This document shows positions 39,445 to 48,805 of a DNA stretch of 64,000 nt, piece after piece (position 1 is the first letter of the stretch; each line of letters opens with the position of its first letter). Where the stretch lies: contig NZ_JARQZP010000007.1 in assembly GCF_029589055.1 (NCBI RefSeq), forward strand, positions 1,736,001-1,800,000, given 5' to 3'. The notes beneath the pieces were generated by a model. That model did no database searches. It saw only the letters and a list, made by a program, of their open reading frames with translations, and had not been told where the DNA came from. This DNA comes from Vibrio hannami (GTDB taxonomy: Bacteria; Pseudomonadota; Gammaproteobacteria; Enterobacterales; Vibrionaceae). The translations under genes were made by a program, and so were the position numbers.

Positions 39445-41451
39445 ATGACTTCTATCACCAATGCTGATCTGGGCTGGAATGAATCCGGCACCCCTGTTTC
39501 TGAACATTTTGACGACGTCTACTTCTCAAACGTCAATGGCCTGGAAGAGACCCGGTACGTATTCCTTAAGCAGAATCATCTGCCAGAAAGATGGCAAACG
39601 TATGACCAGCGTCGCTTTGTTATTGGCGAAACAGGTTTTGGTACGGGCTTAAACTTCTTAGCAGTATGGCAGTGGTTTGAAAAATTTCGACTAAATAACC
39701 CGAATTCCGAGTTAAAAGAGCTACATTTCATCAGTTTTGAGAAATTCCCCTTAAAACAAGAAGATTTAATCAAAGCTCACGAAGCATGGCCGGAACTTGC
39801 TGAATATGCAGCTCAACTTCAGAAACACTATCCAATAGCGGTACCCGAATGCCACAGGATTGTACTGGCAGACGGTGCGATTACGCTCGACCTGTGGTTT
39901 GGTGATATAAAAGACTGCATGCCTAAGGTTCCGACTAATGATGGCGGAATCATAGACGCGTGGTTCCTCGATGGTTTTGCGCCAAGTAAAAACCCTGAAA
40001 TGTGGAATCAGGAGCTATTCAACAATATGGCGAAACTGGCGAAGCAAGATTGTACCTGTGCTACCTTTACCGCAGCGGGCTTTGTTCGCAGAGGCTTGAT
40101 TGAAGCAGGCTTCGAGATGAAGAAAGTAAAAGGTTTTGGCACTAAGCGGGATATGATCGTCGGACACATTCCAGCTAAAACGCCATTTACCAACAATGCA
40201 CCATGGTATGCAAGACCAAACAACGGCGATATTCAGGATGTCGCAATTATCGGCGGAGGTATTGCAAGCGCTACCCTTGCAGCAACATTAGCCAAACGCG
40301 GTGTTAAGGTGACGCTTTATTGCGAAGACTCAGAAGCCGCAATGAATGCATCGGGAAACCGACAGGGTGCGGTGTACCCTCTTCTAAATGGTTCACACTC
40401 AGGATTATCCAGAGTTTTTGCCCCTGCGTTTATATTCGCCAGACAGTTCATTGAACAAGCGGCGGAACGAATCGAGTTTGATCACGACTGGTGCGGCGTA
40501 ACCCAACTGGCATGGAATGAAAAATCTGGCGACAAGCTCGATAAAATGTTGGATGGCGGCTTTGTAGAGCAACTGATTAAAAAGCTTTCTGTTGATGAAA
40601 CTACCGAAACTGTGGGTCTGGAAACAGGAACCGAGTCTGTGAGTTACCCTCTGGGAGGGTGGCTGTGTCCGAAACAGCTTACACAAGGGTTAATCAGAGA
40701 GCTGTCTGAATCTGATCAACTTGATGTTCAGTTTGAGAGCCCAGTTGAGAGCCTTGAACAGGCAGCAGACAATAGCTGGTCGCTCTCAATTAGCGGTGAA
40801 GCAAAAACTCACCAGGCAGTAGTTATTGCTAATGGTCACAAGTTCAGCCAGTTTGAACAGGCAAAACGTATTGCAGCTTCAAGCGTTAAAGGCCAGGTTA
40901 GCCATATCCCAACAACAGAAACGCTATCAAAACTGAAAACCGTTCTCTGCTATGACGGCTATCTGACACCGCAAAATCCGGTCAATGGACACCACTGTGT
41001 TGGCGCAAGTTACGATCGCGAGAATATTGATCAAGACTTTGATCAGGATGCACAAATCGATAACGGTCAGAAAGTTACCAGGTGTTTGCCTGAACTGAGC
41101 TGGCCTAAAGAAATAGACACCAGCGGAAATCACTCCAGACAAGGGATACGTTGTGTAACCCGCGATCACTTACCATTTGTCGGAAACATTTGCCGCTATG
41201 AGGATACGCTGGCTCAATATGCAAACCTTCGTAACGAACAGGAAAACGCTAAAACAATCCCGGTATATGACAACTTATTTGGATTTATCGGCTTGGGTTC
41301 TCGCGGGCTGAGTTCTGCACCTTTACTTGCTGAATTGTTAGCTTCACAGATATGTAATGACCCACTACCTCTTCCGGTAGATGTGCTTGAGGAACTTCAT
41401 ACAGGTAGAATGTGGGTGCGCAGGCTGTTGAAAGGAAAGCCCGTTGCATAG
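39445..41451 (+). CDS. mnmC: Bifunctional tRNA mnm5s2U34 methyltransferase / oxidoreductase MnmC
   Basis: Completes the 5-methylaminomethyl-2-thiouridine modification of the tRNA wobble base. The 668-residue protein is the full fusion: an N-terminal SAM methyltransferase (MnmC2, 'GETGFGTGLNFLAVWQ', residues about 60-75, to 'FAPSKNPEMW') and a C-terminal FAD oxidase (MnmC1) starting at the dinucleotide motif 'VAIIGGGIASATLAATLAKRG' near residue 267. E. coli MnmC has 668 residues. It is divergent from fabB. Confidence 0.97.
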   Translation: MTSITNADLGWNESGTPVSEHFDDVYFSNVNGLEETRYVFLKQNHLPERWQTYDQRRFVIGETGFGTGLNFLAVWQWFEKFRLNNPNSELKELHFISFEKFPLKQEDLIKAHEAWPELAEYAAQLQKHYPIAVPECHRIVLADGAITLDLWFGDIKDCMPKVPTNDGGIIDAWFLDGFAPSKNPEMWNQELFNNMAKLAKQDCTCATFTAAGFVRRGLIEAGFEMKKVKGFGTKRDMIVGHIPAKTPFTNNAPWYARPNNGDIQDVAIIGGGIASATLAATLAKRGVKVTLYCEDSEAAMNASGNRQGAVYPLLNGSHSGLSRVFAPAFIFARQFIEQAAERIEFDHDWCGVTQLAWNEKSGDKLDKMLDGGFVEQLIKKLSVDETTETVGLETGTESVSYPLGGWLCPKQLTQGLIRELSESDQLDVQFESPVESLEQAADNSWSLSISGEAKTHQAVVIANGHKFSQFEQAKRIAASSVKGQVSHIPTTETLSKLKTVLCYDGYLTPQNPVNGHHCVGASYDRENIDQDFDQDAQIDNGQKVTRCLPELSWPKEIDTSGNHSRQGIRCVTRDHLPFVGNICRYEDTLAQYANLRNEQENAKTIPVYDNLFGFIGLGSRGLSSAPLLAELLASQICNDPLPLPVDVLEELHTGRMWVRRLLKGKPVA

Positions 41452-41463
41452 TGACTTTTCGAA

Positions 41464-41487
41464 CGAGCCCCAGAAATCTGGGGCTCG
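41464..41487. terminator. Terminator between mnmC and yfcL
   Basis: A perfect 11-bp inverted repeat CGAGCCCCAGA / TCTGGGGCTCG with a very small loop, between convergent genes; T-tract is weak (ACTTTAAT). Confidence 0.7.
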
Positions 41488-41503
41488 GAACTTTAATACA
41501 ACA

Positions 41504-41767
41504 TTAAGCTTCTAACTGAAGCTTTTCCCACAAGTCGTTCACCACTATTCTGTCTGCCGGAGATAACTCAGAGCGAGCATCATCTAAGCTCTGAATTATT
41601 TTCTGCTTTAGAACATCGATATCATCAGTGCCTTCTGATTCACAATCTGCCGCAGCCAGAGAGATATGTCCTCTGAGATAGCCACCAGCAAAGAGTTCAT
41701 CATCAGATGCCGACTCTACAGATGAGTCAATTATCTCAAGCAGTTTTTCTTCGTATTCTAAAATCAT
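41504..41767 (-). CDS. yfcL: YfcL family protein
   Basis: An 87-residue acidic, helical protein of unknown function. Family identity rests on its length, the start 'MILEYEEKLLEIIDSSVE' and its fixed place between mnmC and epmC, as in E. coli. It lies 9 bases downstream of epmC, so the two are probably cotranscribed. Confidence 0.85.
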   Translation of the reverse strand: MILEYEEKLLEIIDSSVESASDDELFAGGYLRGHISLAAADCESEGTDDIDVLKQKIIQSLDDARSELSPADRIVVNDLWEKLQLEA

Positions 41768-41776
41768 TTTAACTCT

Positions 41777-42307
41777 CTATTTGACTTCAAACTGAGTAAT
41801 GTTCAATTCGGGTTGGTTGTAATAAGCTCTCAATGCATCGGATAACGCTTTGACCCGTGACGGCAAACCTTTTTCCAAAATGCCTGTAATTTCAGAGTGC
41901 ACTTTGGTCATAAAAGCTAACCTATCAGGTTCAAAATCGCCATGAAGGTTGTCACAGCTTACGTTGAACGGAAACCCGGCACTCACTGATAGTATCCATT
42001 CGTAGGCTTGAGGTCTTATTTCGACCTTCTCAAACTCTGACTGAACCTGCTCAGTTCGACCATCTGGTTCATACCAGTACCCGAAATCTTCTAATAGCCT
42101 TCTTTTTGGACCTGCGACACACCAATGAGCGATTTCATGCAGAGCTGAGGCATAAAAGCCACGCGCAAAAATGATCCGATGGTAGTTCACCTTATCATCA
42201 GCAGGAAGGTAGATGGGCTCATCGCCACCCAGTTCAAGCCGGGTATTAAACTCTTCATAAAATGTCTGGTTGAATATGGTTATAAGGTCTTGATATTGAT
42301 GTGGCAT
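41777..42307 (-). CDS. epmC: Elongation factor P hydroxylase EpmC (YfcM)
   Basis: Hydroxylates the beta-lysylated lysine of EF-P, the last step of that modification. The 176-residue protein contains the metal-binding-like motif ASALHEIAHWCVAG (about residues 52-65) and 'EDFGYWYEPDGRT'. The EpmAB genes are not in this window. Second gene of the aroC / epmC / yfcL set; a terminator separates it from aroC. Confidence 0.92.
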   Translation of the reverse strand: MPHQYQDLITIFNQTFYEEFNTRLELGGDEPIYLPADDKVNYHRIIFARGFYASALHEIAHWCVAGPKRRLLEDFGYWYEPDGRTEQVQSEFEKVEIRPQAYEWILSVSAGFPFNVSCDNLHGDFEPDRLAFMTKVHSEITGILEKGLPSRVKALSDALRAYYNQPELNITQFEVK

Positions 42308-42349
42308 TTAAGCGTCGATCTTAATAATGATTGAGCAAGAAGGGAAAAC

Positions 42350-42373
42350 GCTCTCTTCCGATAAGAAGAGAGC
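42350..42373 (-). terminator. Terminator after aroC
   Basis: GCTCTCTTC / GAAGAGAGC with a 6-base loop, followed on the reverse strand by GTTTTCCC. It lies between aroC and epmC, so these may be separate transcripts. Confidence 0.7.
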
Positions 42374-42380
42374 ACTAAAC

Positions 42381-43466
42381 TTAGATTTTTGGTGTTTCTG
42401 TCGTTACACCCTGGTTTTGGCCACGATGTCTTAGAAGGTGGTCCATCAGAACAATGGCCAACATCGCTTCTGCAATTGGCACTGCACGGATACCAACACA
42501 AGGGTCATGACGACCTTTAGTAATCAGTTGGGTTGGCTCACCTTTTTTGGTGATCGTGTCACCTGGTACAGTAATACTGGACGTAGGCTTAAGCGCAATA
42601 TTCGCAATAATATCCTGACCAGAAGAAATACCGCCCAGAATACCGCCAGCATGGTTGCTGGTGAAGCCTTCCGGCGTTAGCGGATCTCTGTGCTGGCTGC
42701 CTTTTTGTTTAACGACATCAAAACCATCACCAATCTCAACACCTTTAACAGCATTAATCCCCATCAGAGCGTGAGCAATATCAGCATCCAAGCGATCAAA
42801 TACTGGCTCACCAAGACCAACAGGAACATTAGTTGCAACAACCTGCAATTTAGCTCCGATTGAGTCGCCTTCTTTTTTCAGTTCTCTGATTAGCTCGTCA
42901 AATGCTTCTACTTTATCTACATCCGGGCAGAAGAATGGGTTGTTTTCGATTTCGTCCCAGTCAACTTTATCAATAGCGACATCACCCATTTGTGATAGAT
43001 AAGCTCTTACTTCAATACCAAATTCTTGTTTCAGGTACTTTTTAGCAATAGCACCTGCTGCCACACGCATCGCAGTTTCACGTGCAGAAGAGCGACCACC
43101 ACCACGATAATCACGAACACCGTACTTTTGGTGGTAGGTGTAGTCAGCGTGACCTGGGCGAAACTTATCTTTGATCTCAGAGTAATCTTTTGAGCGCTGG
43201 TCTGTGTTTTCGATCAACAAACCAATTGAAGTACCGGTTGTCTGGCCTTCAAAAACACCAGAAAGAATCTTGACCTCATCTGGTTCTCTACGTGCGGTGG
43301 TATAGCGGGAAGTACCCGGTCTGCGACGATCCAGATCTTTCTGTAGATCAGACTCTTCAATTTGCAATCCAGGAGGGCAACCATCGACGATACATCCCAG
43401 TGCAATACCGTGACTTTCACCGAAAGTAGTTACCTTAAAAAGTTGTCCAATGCTATTTCCTGCCAT
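42381..43466 (-). CDS. aroC: Chorismate synthase
   Basis: Last step of the shikimate pathway, using reduced FMN. The 361-residue protein starts MAGNSIGQLFKVTTFGESHG (a conserved His at about residue 18) and has the signature blocks 'RRPGTSRYTTARREPDEV' and 'DYRGGGRSSARETAMRVAAGAIAKKYL', and 'GITRP/RHDPCVGIRAVPIAEAM'-type end. Placed between prmB and epmC as expected. Confidence 0.98.
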   Translation of the reverse strand: MAGNSIGQLFKVTTFGESHGIALGCIVDGCPPGLQIEESDLQKDLDRRRPGTSRYTTARREPDEVKILSGVFEGQTTGTSIGLLIENTDQRSKDYSEIKDKFRPGHADYTYHQKYGVRDYRGGGRSSARETAMRVAAGAIAKKYLKQEFGIEVRAYLSQMGDVAIDKVDWDEIENNPFFCPDVDKVEAFDELIRELKKEGDSIGAKLQVVATNVPVGLGEPVFDRLDADIAHALMGINAVKGVEIGDGFDVVKQKGSQHRDPLTPEGFTSNHAGGILGGISSGQDIIANIALKPTSSITVPGDTITKKGEPTQLITKGRHDPCVGIRAVPIAEAMLAIVLMDHLLRHRGQNQGVTTETPKI

Positions 43467-43572
43467 TACATCCTCATTGTAAAGCTCGGTTTACATATCG
43501 AGCTTAAATTTTCTGTTTTTCGTGCCAGACATAGTCGCTTTATCAACAAACGATGTAAAGCCCTATTAACAT

Positions 43573-43603
43573 AAAAAATCACCAGCGCGAGGCTGGTGAT
43601 TTT
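43573..43603 (-). terminator. Terminator after prmB
   Basis: AAAATCACCAGC / GCTGGTGATTTT with a 5-base loop; the reverse strand continues with TTTTTT. Located between prmB and aroC. Confidence 0.9.
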
Positions 43604-43627
43604 GTAGTCTTAGGTTGGAGTCTGAAT

Positions 43628-44563
43628 TTAATTTTTGTAAAGGCTAAACTCGTCGGCATGTTCCAGCATCTGTTCGCGAGTTAGCATAAACACCCCATGA
43701 CCACCATTTTCAAACTCAATCCAGGTGAAAGGAATCTGAGGGTATTGATCCATCATATGAACCATTGAGTTACCCACTTCGCAGATAAGAATGCCGTTTT
43801 CATTCAGATAGTCCGGAGCGTTAGCCAGGATACGACGAACCAGTTTCAGACCATCCGTGCCAGCAGCAAGACCAAGCTCAGGTTCATGAGTAAACTCTTC
43901 TGGCAGGCTGTTCATGTCTTCTTCATCTACATAAGGTGGGTTAGACACGATAATATCGTACTTATCACCGTCAGGCAGGTCGCGGAACAGATCAGAACGC
44001 ACAGGGAAAACTTGTTGTTCCATGCCGTGATCCTGAATATTTTGTTCTGCCACTTCTAACGCGTCGGTGGAGATATCTATCGCATCCACTTCAGCATCAG
44101 GGAAGGCGTGAGCACATGCGATAGCGATACAACCACTACCGGTACAAAGATCCATAATGCGCTGAGGTTCTTGGATTAACCATGGCTGGAACTGCGCCTC
44201 GATAAGCTCACCGATTGGAGAACGTGGCACAAGTACACGCTCGTCTACATAAAACTCTAATCCGCAGAACCAGGCTTTATTGGTCAGGTACGCAGTAGGC
44301 GTTCTTTCATTAATTCGCTTTACAACTCGATTTACGATTCGCTGGCGCTCGCTGGTCGTCAATCTTGAGTTAAGGACATGTGGAGGCACATCAATAGGAA
44401 GATAAAGTGTTGGCAATATCAGTTGAACGGCTTCATCCCACGCGTTATCAGTTCCGTGACCATAAAAAAGTCCGGCTGCGTTAAAGCGGCTCACCGTCCA
44501 GCGAACCATATCCTGAAGGGTATAGAGCTCTGATACCACTTCTTCCACAAAAATTTTGTCCAA
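43628..44563 (-). CDS. prmB: Ribosomal protein uL3 glutamine methyltransferase PrmB
   Basis: Methylates the side-chain amide of a glutamine in ribosomal protein L3. The 311-residue protein has the SAM motif MDLCTGSGCIAIACA and the NPPY signature (SNPPYVDEEDM, about residues 202-212). The chosen start is TTG, giving MDKIFVEEVV as in E. coli, because TGGAGG sits 7 bases upstream; a rarer upstream in-frame start 11 codons earlier would swallow that ribosome site. Divergent from smrB by 63 bases. Confidence 0.93.
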   Translation of the reverse strand: MDKIFVEEVVSELYTLQDMVRWTVSRFNAAGLFYGHGTDNAWDEAVQLILPTLYLPIDVPPHVLNSRLTTSERQRIVNRVVKRINERTPTAYLTNKAWFCGLEFYVDERVLVPRSPIGELIEAQFQPWLIQEPQRIMDLCTGSGCIAIACAHAFPDAEVDAIDISTDALEVAEQNIQDHGMEQQVFPVRSDLFRDLPDGDKYDIIVSNPPYVDEEDMNSLPEEFTHEPELGLAAGTDGLKLVRRILANAPDYLNENGILICEVGNSMVHMMDQYPQIPFTWIEFENGGHGVFMLTREQMLEHADEFSLYKN

Positions 44564-44626
44564 AATTGCCTCCAAAAAAGCGCTACAATACTGCAAATAA
44601 GATTTAAACCTATTTTAAGATGTAAA

Positions 44627-45157
44627 ATGAGTAACAAAGACGAAAGCTTCGAAGATGACTTTTCCCTGTTTAAAGATGCAGTAAAGGGCGTAAAAAAGTT
44701 GCAACAGGATACCATAATCCAGAAGCCAAAAAGAAATTCAAAAACAAAAGAAATTCAACGATCTTTCAGAGAAGCGAAAGACAACGAATTTTTCTTCTCT
44801 GATGAGTTTGTTCCTCACCTTAATGAAGAAGGACCAACGCGTTACGCACGTGACGATGTATCCAAGTTTGAAGTAAAAAGATTGAGACGCGGGGTGTATG
44901 TGCCAGATGTCTATCTGGATATGCACGGAATGACGCAACAAGAAGCAAAGATGGAACTAGGAGCCATGATTGCGCACTGCGTAAAAGAGAATGTTCACTG
45001 TGCCTGCGTAATGCATGGCATTGGAAAACACATACTGAAACAGAAGGTGCCTTTGTGGCTAGCTCAACACCCGGACGTGATGGCTTATCACCAGGCACCA
45101 TTGGAGTTTGGCGGAGATGGTGCCCTGCTAGTACTGCTTTCTATCCCGGAAAAGTAA
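44627..45157 (+). CDS. smrB: Endonuclease SmrB (ribosome rescue factor)
   Basis: Smr-domain nuclease that cleaves mRNA between collided ribosomes. The 176-residue protein has a charged N-terminal region and the Smr domain from about residue 95: 'LDMHGMTQQEAKMEL' and 'CVMHGIGKHILKQKVPLWLAQHPDV', with the DxH and HGxG motifs intact. Partner gene of prmB in E. coli (yfcN), divergent here. Confidence 0.95.
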   Translation: MSNKDESFEDDFSLFKDAVKGVKKLQQDTIIQKPKRNSKTKEIQRSFREAKDNEFFFSDEFVPHLNEEGPTRYARDDVSKFEVKRLRRGVYVPDVYLDMHGMTQQEAKMELGAMIAHCVKENVHCACVMHGIGKHILKQKVPLWLAQHPDVMAYHQAPLEFGGDGALLVLLSIPEK

Positions 45158-45198
45158 ACGGCCTGCCTTTTGGCAGACCGGAACACGATGGGGAAGAG

Positions 45199-45663
45199 TT
45201 ATGGGTGAACATGCCAAAGAAACTCACCCTTGCGACTTTCCGGGTCATACTCAATACAAACCAGACCTGAAGTCGGAAACATCGGTGGCGTCATACCGGT
45301 AACAAACTCTGAAGTCAGATAACCCACTAACGGCAAGTGAGAGACGATAATAACGCTCTCCAGCCCCTTAGTTTCGATAAGAGCAGAGATATACTGATAT
45401 GCATTGTCAGACTGACCGTATGGCGTGATTTCCTCATAGGTTTCTACTTCTTTAGCAGAAAAACTCTCAATGATGCTGTCCCAGGTCTGATTCGCTCTGA
45501 CATAAGGGCTAACCAAAGCGTAATCAAACTGGTTGATACCTTGTGAAACCACTGCTCTAGCAACAGCACGCGAGTTGACTCTGCCTCTTTCCGTTAATTC
45601 TCTCTCTGCATCGCTTGCCGCAAAATGTTCTGCCTCGCCGTGGCGCATTATGAGAACTTTCAT
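45199..45663 (-). CDS. sixA: Phosphohistidine phosphatase SixA
   Basis: Removes phosphate from histidine, for instance on ArcB or the nitrogen PTS proteins. The 154-residue protein starts MKVLIMRHGEAEHFA with the RHG catalytic motif; the second His is in 'VIIVSHLPLVGYL' (about residue 108). Convergent with smrB. Confidence 0.95.
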   Translation of the reverse strand: MKVLIMRHGEAEHFAASDAERELTERGRVNSRAVARAVVSQGINQFDYALVSPYVRANQTWDSIIESFSAKEVETYEEITPYGQSDNAYQYISALIETKGLESVIIVSHLPLVGYLTSEFVTGMTPPMFPTSGLVCIEYDPESRKGEFLWHVHP

Positions 45664-45909
45664 ATTATTTCACCCTTAATTTCATCAGCTTGATGAGAAA
45701 ACACTATACTAATACAATCGTTATACGTTTTGCGTACAATTGATAGCTGGCGCTGATATACAAACTCAATACTTAAATAATTCTATCAACAATGCCATAA
45801 AGTCAGGCATTACTGTTATTATTTGAAAAACAACAACTATTACCTGATTTTGTACACATCAGGTTGCTTAGTTCCAACCCTAGACTATCACCTAACGCTG
45901 GAGAGCACT

Positions 45910-48687
45910 GTGCACTTAAGCCCAAATGACACCAATCAGTATCGATATCTAACATTGAGCAATGGGTTACGTACACTATTAATACAAGATAGTGCAGCAA
46001 CCAAGTCTGCGGCTGCGTTAGCTGTTCGCGTAGGCCACTTTGATGACCCATCCGACCGCCAGGGTCTTGCTCACTACTTAGAGCACATGCTTTTTCTTGG
46101 CACAGAAAAATACCCGAAGACTGGCGAATTTCAAGCATTTATTTCACAGCATGGTGGTACCAACAACGCCTGGACCGGAACAGAAAACACCTGCTTTTTC
46201 TTCGATATTACTCCAAAAGCATTTGAACAAGCTTTAGACCGATTTAGCCAGTTTTTCGTAGCTCCGTTATTCAATTCAGAAGCATTAGACAAAGAAAGGC
46301 AAGCCGTCGATTCCGAGTATCGCCTAAAGCTAAATGATGATATGAGACGCCTGTATCAGGTTCACAAAGAAGTCGTTAATCAGGCTCACCCTTTTGCAAA
46401 ATTTTCTGTTGGCAATCTGGAGACACTAGGTGACCGGGATGAAAGCTCTATCCGAGATGAGATCATTGATTTTTATCAGTCAGAATATTCTGCGGATATT
46501 ATGACACTGGCTATCGCCTCTTCTGAACCGCTCGATATTCAGGAGCAGTGGGTAAATCAGATGTTTGCTCCAATAACCAATATCAACCGAAATGATAAGG
46601 CGATTGATATACCAATAGTTACCGATAAAGAATCCGGTATTTATGTCCAGATAGAGCCCGTTAAAGAGACACGAAAACTTGTCGTCTCTTTTAATCTGCC
46701 TTGCATGGACCAGCACTACGATACAAAGCCACTGTCGTATATCGCCCATCTAATAGGCTATGAAGGCCAGGGGAGCCTCATGCTCTACCTTAAGGATACG
46801 GGCTGGATTACGTCACTTGGAGCTGGTGGTGGTGTGAGTGGCAGTAATTTTCGTGAGTTCACAGTTAATCTGACATTGACACCATCAGGTGTAGAGAATG
46901 TCGACAACGTGGTTAAAGCCGTATTCCAATATATTCAGCTGATAAAGCAACAGGGGCTGGATGAATGGCGCTACAAGGAAAAACAGGCCGTTCTCGAGTC
47001 AGCATTTCGATTTCAGGAAAGCACTAAACCTTTAGATCTCGTTAGCCATCTGGTCATCAACCTCCAACATTATCCGGAGGAAGATATCATCTTTGGCGAT
47101 TACAAAATGGCCGGTTATGAGCAGCCATTGCTGGAATCACTGTTGGAGCAGCTGACAGCGAAAAATAGCCGAATAACCTTGATCGCTAAAAATCAACATT
47201 ATGATCGAGAGGCTAAATGGTATTTCACGCCTTATTCTGTCGCTAAGTTAACCAGTGAACAGATCGAAAGCTGGAGCCAAATGGAACTCAATGAGGCTTT
47301 ACAACTGCCTGAGATTAATCCGTTTATCTGTTATGACCTGGATCCAAAACCCATACAGGATGAAGCTCAGCACCCGGAAATGATTCAGGAACTGCCTGGA
47401 TTCAGGCTTTGGTACCTTCAGGAGAAAGAGTTCCGGGTTCCTAAAGGCGTTGTGTATATTGCCATCGACAGCCCGCACGCGGTATCTACTCCTCGCAAGA
47501 TAGTCAAAATGCGTTTATGCGTTGAGATGTTCCTTGATTCTTTGGCCAAGCGCACCTATCAGGCTGAAATCGCAGGAATGGGTTACAACATTTACGCGCA
47601 TCAGGGCGGCATTACTCTCACCATCTCCGGTTTTAGTCAGAAACAACCAGAGCTACTAAAAATGATATTAACGCGATTTGGTGAACGAGATTTCAGCCAG
47701 GAACGCTTTGACAATATCAAACAGCAAATGTTGAGAAACTGGAATAACGCCTCGCAGGATAGGCCTATCTCCCAGCTGTTTAATGCGATGACGGGGATTT
47801 TGCAGCCAAACAACCCTCCCTACCCTGCATTGATTGAAGCCATTGAATCAATTGAAATGGATGAGTTGGCGAGCTTTGTCGAAGCATTGTTAGCTGAATT
47901 GCATGTAGAGATGTTTGTTTATGGTGACTGGCAAAAAGAAGATGCGCTCAAAGTCGCAGAGATCACAAAAGATGCACTAAGGGTTCATAATCAGCAATAT
48001 GAAGAATCCCTGAGACCTCTGGTAACTCTGGGTGATGCGGGTACATTTCAGCGTGAGGTTTTCTGTGATCAGGATGATTCAGCAATAGTCGTTTATCATC
48101 AATCACCGGATACGGAACCCAGAAGTGTCGCCCTTTATACATTGGCAAATCACTTAATGTCCGCAACCTTCTTCCACGAAATCCGGACTAAACAGCAACT
48201 TGGCTATATGGTTGGCACAGGTAACATGCCTTTGAACCGCCATCCCGGGCTAGTTGCATATGTGCAATCTCCAAAAGCAGCGCCAAAAGAATTACTTAAG
48301 GCTATCGATGAGTTTCTGAATGCCTTTTATATGGTGCTTCTTGAACTCAACGAGTATCAGTGGCACAGCAGTAAAAAAGGACTTTGGCACCAGATAGCGG
48401 CTCCTGATAGTAATTTGCGTAGCCGTGCACAACGTTATTGGGTTGCCATAGGGAACAAAGACTACGAGTTTAATCATAGAGAGAAAGTGCTACAGGAACT
48501 TAAAACTCTCACACGTGCAGATATGATTCGTTTTGTCGTTGATATCCTTAAACCTCGAACAGCCACTCGATTGATCATGCACACTAAAGGGAGTGCCCAC
48601 GAAGCATCAGAACCACTAGAGTTGGGTCACGAGATTGGTTCGATTGAAGAGTTTCAGCTAAGACCGAAGGATACCGATCTGGGCTAA
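45910..48687 (+). CDS. Insulinase-family (M16) zinc protease, pitrilysin-like
   Basis: A 925-residue M16 metallopeptidase. The inverted zinc motif HYLEH is at residues 55-59 in this numbering, with the distal Glu in 'ERQAVDSEY'. Two homologous halves follow; the second is catalytically degenerate, as usual. 'TKQQLGYMVGTGN' is the conserved C-terminal block. Signal peptide is absent, so it may be cytoplasmic; E. coli PtrA is periplasmic, so orthology is not certain. I chose the GTG after GGAGAG, because the 29 codons upstream start with TTG and are not conserved-looking. Strong terminator downstream. Confidence 0.9.
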   Translation: MHLSPNDTNQYRYLTLSNGLRTLLIQDSAATKSAAALAVRVGHFDDPSDRQGLAHYLEHMLFLGTEKYPKTGEFQAFISQHGGTNNAWTGTENTCFFFDITPKAFEQALDRFSQFFVAPLFNSEALDKERQAVDSEYRLKLNDDMRRLYQVHKEVVNQAHPFAKFSVGNLETLGDRDESSIRDEIIDFYQSEYSADIMTLAIASSEPLDIQEQWVNQMFAPITNINRNDKAIDIPIVTDKESGIYVQIEPVKETRKLVVSFNLPCMDQHYDTKPLSYIAHLIGYEGQGSLMLYLKDTGWITSLGAGGGVSGSNFREFTVNLTLTPSGVENVDNVVKAVFQYIQLIKQQGLDEWRYKEKQAVLESAFRFQESTKPLDLVSHLVINLQHYPEEDIIFGDYKMAGYEQPLLESLLEQLTAKNSRITLIAKNQHYDREAKWYFTPYSVAKLTSEQIESWSQMELNEALQLPEINPFICYDLDPKPIQDEAQHPEMIQELPGFRLWYLQEKEFRVPKGVVYIAIDSPHAVSTPRKIVKMRLCVEMFLDSLAKRTYQAEIAGMGYNIYAHQGGITLTISGFSQKQPELLKMILTRFGERDFSQERFDNIKQQMLRNWNNASQDRPISQLFNAMTGILQPNNPPYPALIEAIESIEMDELASFVEALLAELHVEMFVYGDWQKEDALKVAEITKDALRVHNQQYEESLRPLVTLGDAGTFQREVFCDQDDSAIVVYHQSPDTEPRSVALYTLANHLMSATFFHEIRTKQQLGYMVGTGNMPLNRHPGLVAYVQSPKAAPKELLKAIDEFLNAFYMVLLELNEYQWHSSKKGLWHQIAAPDSNLRSRAQRYWVAIGNKDYEFNHREKVLQELKTLTRADMIRFVVDILKPRTATRLIMHTKGSAHEASEPLELGHEIGSIEEFQLRPKDTDLG

Positions 48688-48738
48688 CGCACTCAACTCG
48701 TCAGTCCCAAGTGAGCCTAAACGAGTATCCGGATCCAA

Positions 48739-48766
48739 AAAGAGCCTTCCGAATGGAAGGCTCTTT
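48739..48766. terminator. Terminator between the M16 protease and nagE
   Basis: AAAGAGCCTTCC / GGAAGGCTCTTT with a 4-base loop, flanked by T-rich sequence on one side and A-rich on the other, so it can serve both convergent genes. Confidence 0.9.
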
Positions 48767-48805
48767 AGTTTTGCTTTCAGTATTAATTTATAGCTTTAGG
48801 AGTGG